Shown: piece after piece, positions 33,203-44,186 of the stretch
Layout: every line of letters begins with the position of its first letter
Numbering within the stretch: the first letter of the stretch is position 1
DNA from: Platanthera guangdongensis
Taxonomy: Eukaryota > Streptophyta > Magnoliopsida > Asparagales > Orchidaceae
DNA length: 64,000 nucleotides
Assembly (NCBI GenBank): GCA_039583875.1
Contig: CM077162.1
Coordinates: 167,853,220-167,917,219, forward strand
Direction of reading: 5' to 3'
Translations under genes and position numbers: made by a program
The notes under the pieces: generated by a model
Seen by the model: only the letters and a program-made list of their open reading frames with translations
Database searches by the model: none
What the model was told of the DNA's origin: nothing

Positions 33203-35188
33203 ATGGGTTCCTCTGAGAATCACAAGGAATTGGGATCCATGAAATTACGTATATGCATAAAGGAAATCTTTGGGATCTGGAAGGAAAGGGTAAGGCTGTT
33301 TATGGAAGCCTCAGACCCTAGGATTTACATCACAATAAAGGAGGGGCCATATGTGCTCATGAAGATATCAGTTCTAGATGCAAATCAGAGAACACCAAAG
33401 GATTTCTCTGAGATGACTAAGGATGAGATTGTCCTAGCCACCATGGACAAAAGGGCACAAAACATTATAGTGAGTGTCATAGATGATGCAACTTTTCAGA
33501 ATCTTATACACTGTAAGACAGCCAAAGAGATGTGGGATACTCTTATTGTGTATATGGAGGGTTCTGAAGAAGTTAGGCAAGATAGAAAATCCTTGCTAAA
33601 TCAGGAGTATGAAAGTTTTAGACAAGGAAAGGGTGATAGCATAACTGAGTGCTATAAGAAGTTCTACAGGATAGTGAATGAACTCATGTCTTATGGAAGA
33701 GAGTTCATTAACTATGAACTAAATGACAAGTTCCTAAGGTCCATAACTAAAGATTGGGACACCAAGATCTGTGCCATTAGAGAAATGGCTAAGTTGGGAG
33801 AAATTCCTCCACCTACACTGTTTGGCAAATTGTTGTCATATGAAATGCAATTGACAGTGAGGAAAGAGGAGGAGAAATCAACAAGAACTGAACACAAGGA
33901 AAGAACAGTAGCCTTCAAGACAGAAGCCTCCAGAAAGTACAGAGGTAAGTCACCAACTCCACCTCCAAAGGTTGCTGAATCAGAGTCAGATGAGTCAGTC
34001 AGCACAAAATCTGAAAGCAGTGAAAGTGATGAAGACTTTGCTGCCTTCACTAGACATTTTCAGAAATTCTTGAAGAAGAAACAGTGGAGGACAAGGCCCT
34101 CTACTTCACAAGGAAAAGAAGACTTCTATCAGAACAAAAAGTCTTCAAAGAAAGACAGGAAGAGGACAAAATCTAGCAAGGCAACTGGTTCAAAGATAGT
34201 ATGCTATTGCTGCAATAGACAAGGCCATGTTATTGCAGATTATCCTGAAAAGAGAAAAGAGTCTAGTGACAAGAAGAAGACTCATTTTAAAGGCAAGAAA
34301 GAAAAGTCTTTTGTTGCCAAGAAGGAGAAGACTCTATCAGATATCTCTTCTTCAGAAACTGAGTCTAATGCTGAGGCTTACATAAGGCTGTTTGCTGAAG
34401 AAGAAGAAGAATTCATGCAGATTATGGAGTCTATATATGTACAAGAAGACAGTCAATGCCAAGGGCTAATGGCTTTGACAGAGAGTGACAAAATCCTCCA
34501 GCAGCCAGGACCTAGTAAGCTACAAAGTTCAACTTTAAGTTCAGTTTCTTGTGCCAGTACAGAATCAGATTCATCTTCATCAAGTGATGAAAGTATATCT
34601 GAGTCTGAGGATGATATTCATCAGCTGATAGATGAATACAAAGTACTGTTGCAAGCTTACAAGAAGAGCAAGTCCCTAGCCAAAAGTCAGGCAAAGGAAA
34701 TTGCTGATCTCAGAGCTGCTGCAACAGATTCTGAGAAGCTATTTGATCAAAAGCTTAATGAGATAGCCAGACTGAAGCACATTACAGTGATTCAGATGGG
34801 GACTATCACCTTTAAGAATGATCAAATCAAGAGTCTGGAGATTAATCTTCAGAAAGAGAGAGAGCTTGTAGCTAGGTTTTCTAAACCTAAGTCAGTGTTA
34901 CCCATAATTGATGAATTTGTTCATCACAAGGGTAAAGCTGGACTGGGATTTACTAGACCTGCAAGGACTGAGCAGTCCAAGTCCAAGTCCAAGGGCAAAG
35001 CCCCAACATTCAACAAGTCAGCTGTAGATAAGACATCAAAGACTGTACCTAAGCAAAGGTACAATAAGTTTGAATGTTGGTGCTGTGGCAAGGTTGGCCA
35101 TTTTGCAATGGATTGTTGGCACAATGCTAGTGCCAGAGTGAGTAGCAAACTACCTGTTGAAAAGCCTGCAGGTAGCTTTGTGTTCTAA
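33203..35188 (+). CDS. gag: E3 gag polyprotein, intact
   Basis: An uninterrupted 661-codon frame starting at an ATG in good context (AACCATGGG). The N-terminal third has the UBN2-type gag layout (FGIWKERVRLFM, MWDTLIVYMEG, YKKFYRIVNELM), forming the capsid. Two zinc knuckles follow. The first, near residue 335, is CYCCNRQGHVIADY, with the last cysteine changed to tyrosine. The second, near residue 626, is CWCCGKVGHFAMDC and intact. Between them lie acidic serine-rich segments and a predicted coiled coil (about 470-570). Pol follows after the stop in another frame. Cytoplasmic particle assembly and RNA binding are the expected roles. Unlike E2 gag it contains no copy of the array word. Confidence 0.93.
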   Translation: MGSSENHKELGSMKLRICIKEIFGIWKERVRLFMEASDPRIYITIKEGPYVLMKISVLDANQRTPKDFSEMTKDEIVLATMDKRAQNIIVSVIDDATFQNLIHCKTAKEMWDTLIVYMEGSEEVRQDRKSLLNQEYESFRQGKGDSITECYKKFYRIVNELMSYGREFINYELNDKFLRSITKDWDTKICAIREMAKLGEIPPPTLFGKLLSYEMQLTVRKEEEKSTRTEHKERTVAFKTEASRKYRGKSPTPPPKVAESESDESVSTKSESSESDEDFAAFTRHFQKFLKKKQWRTRPSTSQGKEDFYQNKKSSKKDRKRTKSSKATGSKIVCYCCNRQGHVIADYPEKRKESSDKKKTHFKGKKEKSFVAKKEKTLSDISSSETESNAEAYIRLFAEEEEEFMQIMESIYVQEDSQCQGLMALTESDKILQQPGPSKLQSSTLSSVSCASTESDSSSSSDESISESEDDIHQLIDEYKVLLQAYKKSKSLAKSQAKEIADLRAAATDSEKLFDQKLNEIARLKHITVIQMGTITFKNDQIKSLEINLQKERELVARFSKPKSVLPIIDEFVHHKGKAGLGFTRPARTEQSKSKSKGKAPTFNKSAVDKTSKTVPKQRYNKFECWCCGKVGHFAMDCWHNASARVSSKLPVEKPAGSFVF

Positions 35189-35204
35189 GGTTCAGTAATC
35201 TGTT

Positions 35205-38200
35205 TTGCAGGTGAGTACAAGTGGTCATACCCCAACATGGTACTTGGACAGTGGATGTTCCAGACATATGACTGGAACTAGAGGATTACTAAGGGACTAC
35301 ACTCCAATAAAAGATGGTCCAAAAGTCACCTTTGGTGGTTCTGAAAATGGAATCATCAAAGGATTTGGTAACATTTCTAGCAACTTGGTTACCATTACTC
35401 AAGTGGCTTATGTTAAAGGGTTGAAACACAACCTAATAAGTATACGTCAATTAAGTGATGTAGGGTATGACATCTCATTTGTTAAAAATGGTTGTCATAT
35501 CAAGAGGTCAACTGATCAAGAGATCATTTTGACTGGTTATAGGAAAAGGAATGTCTATTGCTTAGACATTATGGTTGAGAACAATGGTTCTCCAGTTTGT
35601 CTTGTAGCTGATGAGACAGTCTCTCATTGTGTCAAATGGCACAAGAGGCTTGCCCATCTTAACTACAAGACTATTGGCAAACTCTTTAGCAAAGAGTTAG
35701 TGAGAAATGGTCCTCAAGTTAAGTGTGTTAAAGATGGTATTTGCTCAGCTTGTCAAAAGGGCAAGCAGACTAAATCCACCTTTAGAAGCATAGAAAACAA
35801 AGATGCTGTGAGGTGTTTATACCTCTTGCATATGGATCTCTTTGGTCCAATGCCAGTTCACAGCCTAGGTAGGAAGGTCTATACCTTTGTAGTTATAGAT
35901 GACTACTCAAGGTTTTCCTGGGTGTTCTTCTTAAGACAGAAATCTGAAACACCTAGTGTCTTCTATAGTTTTGTCAAGCAAATTCAGAATGAACTAAACA
36001 GTACAGTGGTCAAGATTAGAAGTGACCATGGTACTGAATTTCAGTCTGATAGAATGACAAAACTATGTGAAGAATTTGGGATATTTCAAGAATTCTCTTC
36101 ACCTATAACACCTCAGCAAAATGGCATTGCTGAGAGGAAGAATAGGACCTTGATAGAGGCTGGTAGGACCCTATTAAGTGATACATCACTGCCAGAGTAT
36201 TTCTGGGCTGAAGCAGTTAACACTGTATGCCATGTTATAAATAGGGCTACCATCACTAAAAGGCTCAACAAGACCCCCTATGAAGTTGTGAAAGGCAGGA
36301 AACCAAACCTATCCTACTTCAGGATCTTTGGTTGCAAATGCTTCATACTTAACAATGGGAAGTCTTACTTGACTAAGTTTGCTGCCAAGTCCCAAGAGGG
36401 TATTTTTGTTGGGTACAGCAATAACAGTAAGACTTATAGAGTCTACAACTTGTCTACACAAGTTGTAGAAGAATCTGTGCATGTAGTTTTTGATAAGACT
36501 AAACGTATTAACAATGAGTTGTCTAGTAGTGTATGCAGCCCCACAGGTTTAACAAAGAAGATGGACAAGCTAACTATAGAAGAAGTACCTGCTGCAAGAC
36601 AGCAAGTAGAAGACAGTGGCTGTTGTCCAGGGGGAGAACTACATGTACCAATTGCTGATGAAGTTCAAGTGATACAACATGATGGAGATGCTGAAGAGGT
36701 TCAACCAGAAGTTAGGATGCCTCCAGCCAATAGGCATCTTAGAGATCATCCAGTAGAGTAGATTATTGGAGATTCAAGACAAGGAGTACAAACAAGGAGC
36801 AGAAACCTGAATGCAGCAATCTACTCCAGTTTTCTATCTCAAGTTGAACCAAAGAAGTTTGAAGAAGCCATACTAGATCCACAATAGACTGAAGCAATGC
36901 AAGAAGAGCTTAATCAGTTCAAGAGGTGCAAGGTCTGGGAACTTGTTCCTAAACCTAAAGACCACAATATAATAGGAACTAAGTGGATCTACAGGAATAA
37001 GATGGATGAACATGGGGTCATCATTAAGAATAAAGCAAGACTAGTTGCTAAAGGATATAGGCAAGAAGAAGGTATTGACTTTGATCAAACCTTTGCTCCA
37101 GTAGCCAGACTGGAAGCCATAAGGATGTTCTTGGCCTATGCAACCTATCAAGGATTCAAGGTTTACCAAATGGATGTCAAGTCAGCATTTCTGAATGGTA
37201 ATCTTAAGGAAGAAGTCTATGTGGAACAGCCTTCAGGTTTTGTTGATTCAACTCTACCTCATCATGTCTATAGACTTAGGAAAGCTTTATATGGGTTAAA
37301 GCAAGCCCCTAGGGCTTGGTATGAAACCCTATCTAGTTTCCTCATTGAGAACAAGTTCTCAAGGGGGAAAATAGATAAGACTCTATTCCTTAGGGAATCT
37401 AGAGGCAAAGTTATACTAGTCCAAATATATGAAGATGACATTATATTTGGGTCTACTGAAAGCAGCCTTTGCAAAAAATTTGCAAAACTTATGCAAGGTC
37501 AATTTGAGATGAGTAGTATGGGAGAGCTGAAGTTTTTCTTGGGTCTCCAAGTTAAACAGACTGAGAGTGGTTTATCCATATGTCAGTCCAAGTTCACCCT
37601 AGAACTCATAAGGAAGTATGGTATGGATTCATCCAGCACCATGAAGACTCCTATGGGGTCAAGTATGTCTCTTAGCAAGGATGATGCAGGGAAACCTGTA
37701 GATGAAACCTTGTATAGAGGGATAGTTGGCTCCCTATTATACTTGACTGCAAGTAGACCAGATATCATGTATGCTACATGTGTCTGTGTAAGGTATCAAG
37801 CCTGCCCTAAAGAGTCTCATTTGACAGCAGTCAAAAGAATATTGAGATATCTAAAGGGCACTCCCTATCTAGGCCTCTGGTACCCTAGGAATGGAGATTT
37901 TGAACTAACAGGTTATTCAGATGCAGACTTTGCAGGATGCAAAGAAGATAGAAAAAGCACTACTGGAACCTGTCAATTCCTAGGTGGGAGACTAATTTCA
38001 TGGAGTAGCAAAAAACAAACCAGTGTGGCTATCTCCACTGCAGAGTCAAAGTATGTGGCTGCAGGAAGTTGCTGTGCTCAACTTCTGTGGATATAACATC
38101 AACTAGAGGACTATGGATTTCAGGTAAGTAGAACTCCACTCTTCTGTGATTCTACAATTGCTATTTCAATAGTTAATAATCCTGTATCACATAGTAGAAC

Positions 38201-38376
38201 AAAACATATTGAAATTAAATATCATTTTCTTAGGGAGCATGTAGAAAGAGAAGATATTTTACTTGAATATATTAAAACTGATAATCAAGTAGCTGATATA
38301 TATACTAAGCCCCTAGAAGAAGCTAAGTTCAATAGATTTAAAATTGAACTAGGAATGATAAACTTAGAGTAAGTTT
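35205..38376 (+). pseudogene. pol: E3 pol: protease, integrase, RT, RNase H
   Basis: Open from 35205 to a TAG at 36759, then in the same frame past a second TAG near 36884 to a TAA near 38095, ending about 38370. Domains: protease (LDSGCSRHMTG near residue 20), integrase zinc region (HKRLAHLNYKT...CSACQKGK), integrase core (LLHMDLFGPM, SDHGTEF, NGIAERKNR), RT (36897-37700) and RNase H ([11 protein letters not shown] near 37910, TKHIEIKYHF near 38205). All three stops could come from single substitutions. The RT metal-binding motif reads YEDD instead of YVDD, with the two aspartates kept. There is no ATG at the start. Pol is +1 relative to gag and follows TGTTTTGCAG|GTGAGT, so frameshifting or splicing would be needed. 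Confidence 0.9.
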
Positions 38377-38399
38377 ACAGAATTGAAAATGACTAAGTA

Positions 38400-38760
38400 A
38401 AAAGGTGTCGACACATAGACAAGTCTATGTCGACACAGAATAGTGGTGTCGACACTTCAGGAAAAAGGTGTCGACACATCTAGGAAGTTGGTGTCGAAAC
38501 TTCAGAATGTTAATATCGACACATGTCAAGTAGGTGTCGACACATCCAATGTGGTGTCGACACTTAAGTTTTACTCAGAATTTTCTAAGTAAAGTCTCGA
38601 CTATGTGTCGAGTAGAGTGGTGTCGACACATAAACAAGTGTCGACACATATTATCTGTTGACTAAACTTGTGTCGACACATATGTGTCGAGACATTATAA
38701 GTTAGTGTCGACACTTATTACCAGTGTCGACACAATTTAAGTTAGCTGTCTTGCCTGTTC
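38400..38760. repeat. GTGTCGACAC array upstream of E3 ORF3
   Basis: About ten perfect copies of GTGTCGACAC plus variants lie between the pol end and the internal TATA box. The word is the same as in the LTR, but the spacers differ from the LTR array, so this is not a simple copy of it. Two more copies flank the leader (38803 and 38840). Confidence 0.92.
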
Positions 38761-38779
38761 ATCTTCAAAATCAGAAAGG

Positions 38780-38787
38780 TATAAATA
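38780..38787 (+). promoter_or_regulatory. Internal TATA box before E3 ORF3
   Basis: GTATAAATAGGG is 105 bases before the ORF3 ATG and directly after the array, in the same arrangement as the LTR promoter (32227). A start about 30 bases on would give a leader of about 70 bases ending ACAAACCCTA before ATGGCG. The promoter activity is inferred. Confidence 0.65.
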
Positions 38788-38884
38788 GGGTTTTGTCTTT
38801 GTTTGTCGACACGCTTACAAAGTTTCGAGACCAAACATCTGTGTCGACACCTCTCTTCTCTCAAGACAAATTCTACAAACCCTA

Positions 38885-41723
38885 ATGGCGCCTAAGATAG
38901 AGGAGAACGTCAACGAAGGATACGAGCTGGTGCATGGCACTTTTGCGGATGCTGAGCAAGAAATCAAGCACGTGATAACCCTAGTAGCAGATTCCGGGTT
39001 AGAATATCTAGTTTCTGAACCTACTAAGATATGGAAGAAAGAGGTACTTGAATTCCTCAATGGAGCCAAGATAGCTGAAACTGGATTCAAACTCAAATCC
39101 AGGGTTCATGGTGAGAAGATCAAGGTATCACCAAAAAGTCTGAGGAAGATTCTACAGCTACCAAGAATTAAAGAGGAAGATGAGATTACTGCTTCAAAGA
39201 CCAGGGAAGCTCTAACCTGGTGTGGACTAGATTTTAAGATGAAGATAGGATCTGTGTTTAACAGGAAAGGAATGAACAGTCAAGGTAAATTCCTTTCTGA
39301 AATTGTTGGAAAGGTCATTTTAAGCAAGCCAGGAGGGCATGACAGAGTGTCTGCCTATATGTTTAGTATTATGACAAGAATAATCTTCACTCTAAAAACT
39401 GACTGGTCTATGGTAATTTATGAGAAGATTAAGAAAAGTCTGAAGAAGCCCAACCTGGGTAGAATCATAAGTCTATACCTAGCTGGTGCCATACCAAAGG
39501 TTATGCAACAAGCTGCAGGAAGCAAAATCAATCATATGAGGAAGATGGATCTGAGAATATTTTCTAGATGGGACAGGGTGTTGTCTAAAGAAATGCCAAC
39601 CCCTGAAAAAGATAGTTCCTGAGAAAGAAACTCCTCCAAAGAAGAAAAGGAAGACTGCTCCTGTGGCACAAGAGTCCACTAGCAGCTCAGACAGTGAAGA
39701 ACAAGTTGTCTTCACTCCAGATGAAAATGAGGATGAGCCTGCTGTAAAGACTCCTGCTCCTCAGGATAATGCTGAGATCCAGGGGGAGCTACCACAAGCA
39801 AGCCCTATCCATAAGGATCAAAGCCAGGGGGAGCTTCCAGTTGTAGAAGAATCCACTACACTGGAAAGTGAACAAGTAACCACCATCATACTAGAGGTAA
39901 TCACTGAACTAAACACTTTAGATTTTATTATAGAAGAAACTGATTTGTCTGATGTTCATCAGCAAACTCAGCTGGATAGTCAAGCTCCAGATGTTATTAT
40001 AGAAGACACATCTGTTGTACTAGAAGTTGTTCCTGATCCAGTGGTTGAAGAGCCTAGAATTACTCCAGCTCCTTCACCACAAGAGTATACAATGGAAGAT
40101 TTATTTCTAAATCTGGATCAACATGACTTTGACATGGACAAGGCTGCTGCTGAAAGAGAGAATGCTGCTGTTGAGGTGGAGCAAGTGCAGATTCTGGAAG
40201 AGCCTATAAGGCAAGAACCTGAGAAAGCACCAGATGTGCTGCCTGAGAAGCCTCCAAGCCTTAAGGAGAGGGTGGATATAGCCAGCACATCTGCCTCTGA
40301 AGATGAGGAGATTGCCAGGTCTAAGAAGCAGAAACTTTATGTATTCAAAATAAGGAGTCAAAGTTATAAGAAAGCTCTACAATCTATTGCACCACAGCCT
40401 ATAGTTCAGCAAACACCATCAGTTGATTATAGTGCTTTAATGGTGGCAATGCAAATTAAACTGGATGAGCACAGGCAGGCAATTGAGAAGTATATAGATG
40501 AAGGGCAGAAATCATTGCAATTTGATCTGGCCCAAGATATCAAGTCTATAAGGTTTGAAATGAACCTTAACAAGAAGGAGATGACAGACTGCTTCCACAA
40601 AGGGGGAATGCAGTGGTGTACTTAGCTACACACCAGGAAAAGATAAAGGCACAAGTGGATGACATAACATTGAAGCAAGGGTATGTTCTTGAAAATCAGC
40701 TAAGGATGAATGACAATTTGACTGCTTCCCATAATGCTATTGTCACTGAGTTAAAGAACCAAGCTGCTGGACCTTCTACCTCTACTGCTACTATTAAAGC
40801 TGAGTTTGATAAAGTATTCCAAGAAGAACTCTCTTCTATTAAGACTGCTATTCAAGAATCTCAGAAGCTGATAACTGACAAACTCCAAAGGTTAAAACCT
40901 TTCTTCAAAGATGGAGTGAATTATTTAGATAATCAAGTAAGATTTCAAAAGGATGATGTGAGAGATCATATTGAACGAGAAGTCATAAAGGGGGAGAGAG
41001 TGTTAGTCAAGGCAAGCTCTGATCATGCCAAATGGATATCAAATTCTATCAGAGCTACACTGGATATCCTCCTCTTTGTGATGATGACAATGTGGCAGAA
41101 TCTGGCATTCAACCTGCATATCTAGGAGGAGAGCAACCTGAAGTGGCTCAAGTCATATACCCTCCTCCAGATTTTGACATGATTCATGCTGATGTATAGA
41201 CCATGTACAGCCCACCTGGGGGCAAGGACAATGTTCATATTGAAAAGGTTGATCAGCCTATATCTGAAGCCATGCAAGAGGCATTGCAGAAAGAAGAAGA
41301 GATAAGGTTGTCAAAGAAAAGGTTTAGGGAACAAGCTGAACAGAGACCAGACTTTGAGCAGTGGAGCCCTACCTCTAGAAACATTATATTGACTGCATGG
41401 AAAGCTGCCAAAGACAACATTCATGACAGGAACAAGTGGTTCTCTGAGGCTGAATGGAGGAAACATGAATCAAATCAAGAGGCAATAGTACAATATAGAA
41501 GAAAGGCCAAGATGGGAAAGCTACCTCCTACTGCCCAGGAGCCTAGCAAGTACTTTCCTAAGCCATACCATTATTTTGAAAGGCAGAAGATCAAGGCAGA
41601 AGAGCTTAAAAAAAAGACTTGAAAGGCAAGATGCCTGCTGATACTGAAGTTGCTGGTGCTCCTGTCCAAGCTAAAGTTCAAGCTGGCAAAGGAATTGTTA
41701 TTAAGGAGCCAGAACTGAAATAG
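38885..41723 (+). pseudogene. E3 ORF3, putative nuclear protein with frameshifts
   Basis: The ATG at 38885 opens a chain of about 945 codons, carried through four frame changes near 39600, 40600, 41055 and 41610; three are at or next to runs of A or G. The N-terminal 245 residues are globular and resemble E2 ORF3 and, by eye, the putative plant transposon protein family (PF20167-like). A basic PPKKKRKTAP cluster at about 39635-39660 is a classical nuclear-localisation-type signal. An acidic, valine- and glutamate-rich middle, long helical coiled-coil-prone stretches (40440-41000) and a basic C-terminus follow. No signal peptide or transmembrane helix is visible, so the envelope-like label given to ORFs in this position does not fit well. 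Function unknown. Confidence 0.72.
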
Positions 41724-42020
41724 AATTAGAAATTTCTTGAAGTTTACTTTGTAATCTTTTTGATGTAAAACTTTTTGTGAACTTCTGAAAATGTATAAGA
41801 CAGATATTAGAACAATATGTTATATGATTAATCTATCTCATGATTGTTCTGTGATAATGTCTATGTCTATTTCATATTTGTTCTGTGATGATGTATTTGT
41901 ATACATGTGTGATTAAATACATGTTTATGTTTACCCTGCTGTATATTATCCTACTTTACATCATTTTGTAATTTTATTATGAATGGTGTATATCATTGAC
42001 TAAGGGTTATGACTTCTCCA
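41724..42020 (+). other. E3 3' untranslated region
   Basis: AT-rich non-coding stretch between ORF3 and the polypurine tract; no motif recognised. Confidence 0.6.
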
Positions 42021-42023
42021 AAT

Positions 42024-42032
42024 AGGGGGAGA
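42024..42032 (+). other. E3 polypurine tract
   Basis: AGGGGGAGA one base before the 3' LTR, identical to E2 and S7. Confidence 0.9.
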
Positions 42033-42033
42033 T

Positions 42034-44181
42034 TGTTGGGTACATTGGTTAAATGTACCTGATTTGAAGAAGCCTCACCCAACTCAATGATATACATCAT
42101 AATGTATTTGATGTATTTTGAGTTACTTGTGCAGGTTAAGTATTTGCAGGAATAAAGCAAAAAGTTTCTAAGTCCATGTGTCGACACCCAGAGGGAAAGT
42201 GTCGACACTTAAGAAGACTTGTGTCGACACCCAGACAAGCAGTGTCGACACTTGGAGTCATTGTGTCGACACCTGGGATGCAGAGTCGACACCAGACAGA
42301 AAGTGTCGACACAAGGAGCTGTGTCGACACTCAATGAAGAAAGTACAGTAAAGCAGTGTCGACACTTAACAGCAGTGTCGACACCTAGAAGAACTGTGTC
42401 TATACCAGAAAGTGTCGACACTTGGAGCTGTGTCGACACTCAGCAAAAGTCAGCAGAGACTAAGTATAAGTGTCGACACTCAGAACAATGTGTCGACACT
42501 CAACAGAAAAGTCAACACTTGAAGTAAGTGTCGACACTCAGAACATTGTGTCGACACTCAACAGAAGAGTCAGCACTTGAAGATGTGTCAACACCCAAAA
42601 CAATGTGTCGACACACAACAGAAGAGTCAACACTTAAAGAAAGTGTCGACACAAGACGAAAGTCTCGACACTCAGCTGAAGACTCAACACTTGAAGAAAG
42701 TGTCGACACATGGAGCTGTGTCGACACTTAGCAAAGAATAGGAAGATCAACAAAATTTTCTAAGTACAAGTGTCGACACTAAGGGAATGTGTCGACACTC
42801 TGCTGAAGTCTCAACAGAAGAATTAAGTGTCGACACAAGGAGCTGTGTCGACACTCAGCAAGTATTAACATAGAAGACTATGTGTCGACACCAAGAAGCA
42901 GTGTCGACACTTAACAGATTCAACACAAGAAGTTGTGTCGACACAAAGGAGATGTGTCGACACTTAGAAGAATTCAGCAAAAGATAGAAGATCAAGTACT
43001 TGTGTCGACACTCAATTTCAGTGTCGACACATGCAGAAGAAACTGTGTCGAGACATAGAATCTACAACACAAGGAGTTGTGTCGACACCTTGTAGACTTG
43101 TGTCGACACTTACACAACTTGTGTCGACACTTGGTCTATAAGTGTCGACACTTAAAGACAGAAAGTCTCGACAATTTTAGACAGTTAGAGAACTTTCAAG
43201 AATTGACTGGATGACTTGACAGCTGCCGTTCCAGCCGGTCTACAGCACCTGTCAGAGATGTCAGAATTCAGTTATGAACCGGACCAGCCGGTTACCATGA
43301 AGAAGGCCTATAAATAGGCTCATACAGTCTACAAAAACTGTTGTTGAAGTAATTCAAAAAGGTGGTTCACAGAGTTGTTCAAGTTATTGATCAAGTATCA
43401 AAACAAGAAGATCTAGCTATTCAAGTGCAGATCTAAGAAGTTGGAGAGAGAGGGCTCCATCCAAGAAATCAGCTGTTGGAACTAGTCTGAGAAGAAGGGT
43501 TCAGATTTATTCTGAATTCTAAGTGGCAGAGATCAAGGAACAACTGCAGAAGGTGTCAATCTTATTGAGTTCTACTTTCAAGAAGCTTTGAAGAAAGCTA
43601 AGTCAGATTGATTCCAGCTGAGTTCTTCCAAGAACTCATCAAGAAACTCACAACTCCCCTCTCTTGTTTCTGGGTTGTTGAGTTAACAATTGTAAATTCA
43701 TTTTTATCTTGTAGGATCCTTTGGATCTGAGTGATTTGTAAGCCTGTATTTATAAAGGCTGAGTGTAGGGCTTGGGAGCCTGAGTGTAGGAGATTGGAAT
43801 CTCTGAGTGTAGGCCTTGTTGGCTGAGTGTAAGACTTGTTGGCTGAGTGTAGGCCTTTGTGGCTGAGTGTAGGCTTTGTGGAAAAGCTGAGTTGTAGGGC
43901 TTTGGGCCTGAGGTGTAGGAACCAGTTTGGGTTCTGAGATAGTGGAGAAGTTTGGCCGAATCTAGTACACTGCTAGATAGGCGAAGGGGGAAAGTGGATG
44001 TACCCAAAGCTTGGGGAACCACTATAAAACTCTGTGTCTGCTGTGATTGTGAATGCTGTGTGATTGCTGTGCAAAAGTAGTATAGATTCTGTGTTATATA
44101 CTGATTGCTGCCATTAAAGTTTAAAAAGTATTTGGTCACCTATTCACCCCCCCTCTAGGTGTTTAGGTACTATATCTTTCA
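42034..44181 (+). repeat. E3 3' LTR
   Basis: Nearly identical partner of 30952-33098. The array is at 42177-43173, TATA near 43309 and the U5 hairpin at 43994-44022. It ends CTTTCA, followed by AGACC. Confidence 0.96.
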
Positions 44182-44186
44182 AGACC

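Larger units (their letters stand above)
30952..44181 (+). mobile_element. E3: young Sirevirus (Ty1/copia) with ORF3
   Basis: A 13.2 kb element with LTRs 30952-33098 and 42034-44181 (2147 and 2148 bases), perfect target duplication AGACC, a tRNA-Met-like primer site, intact gag, pol with three stops, and a third ORF of about 945 codons with its own upstream array and TATA box. The two LTRs show about three differences in their first 270 bases by my count, so this is the youngest complete element here. It inserted into C4. The order and long LTRs are those of Sireviruses. Confidence 0.95.

Noticed and set aside
35171..35210. A 40-base intron between gag and pol of E3
   Set aside because: It is too short for a plant intron, and joining would not enter the pol frame.
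30952..44181. The two 2.15 kb repeats read as a segmental duplication
   Set aside because: TG/CA ends, flanking AGACC, primer site and polypurine tract identify them as an LTR pair.
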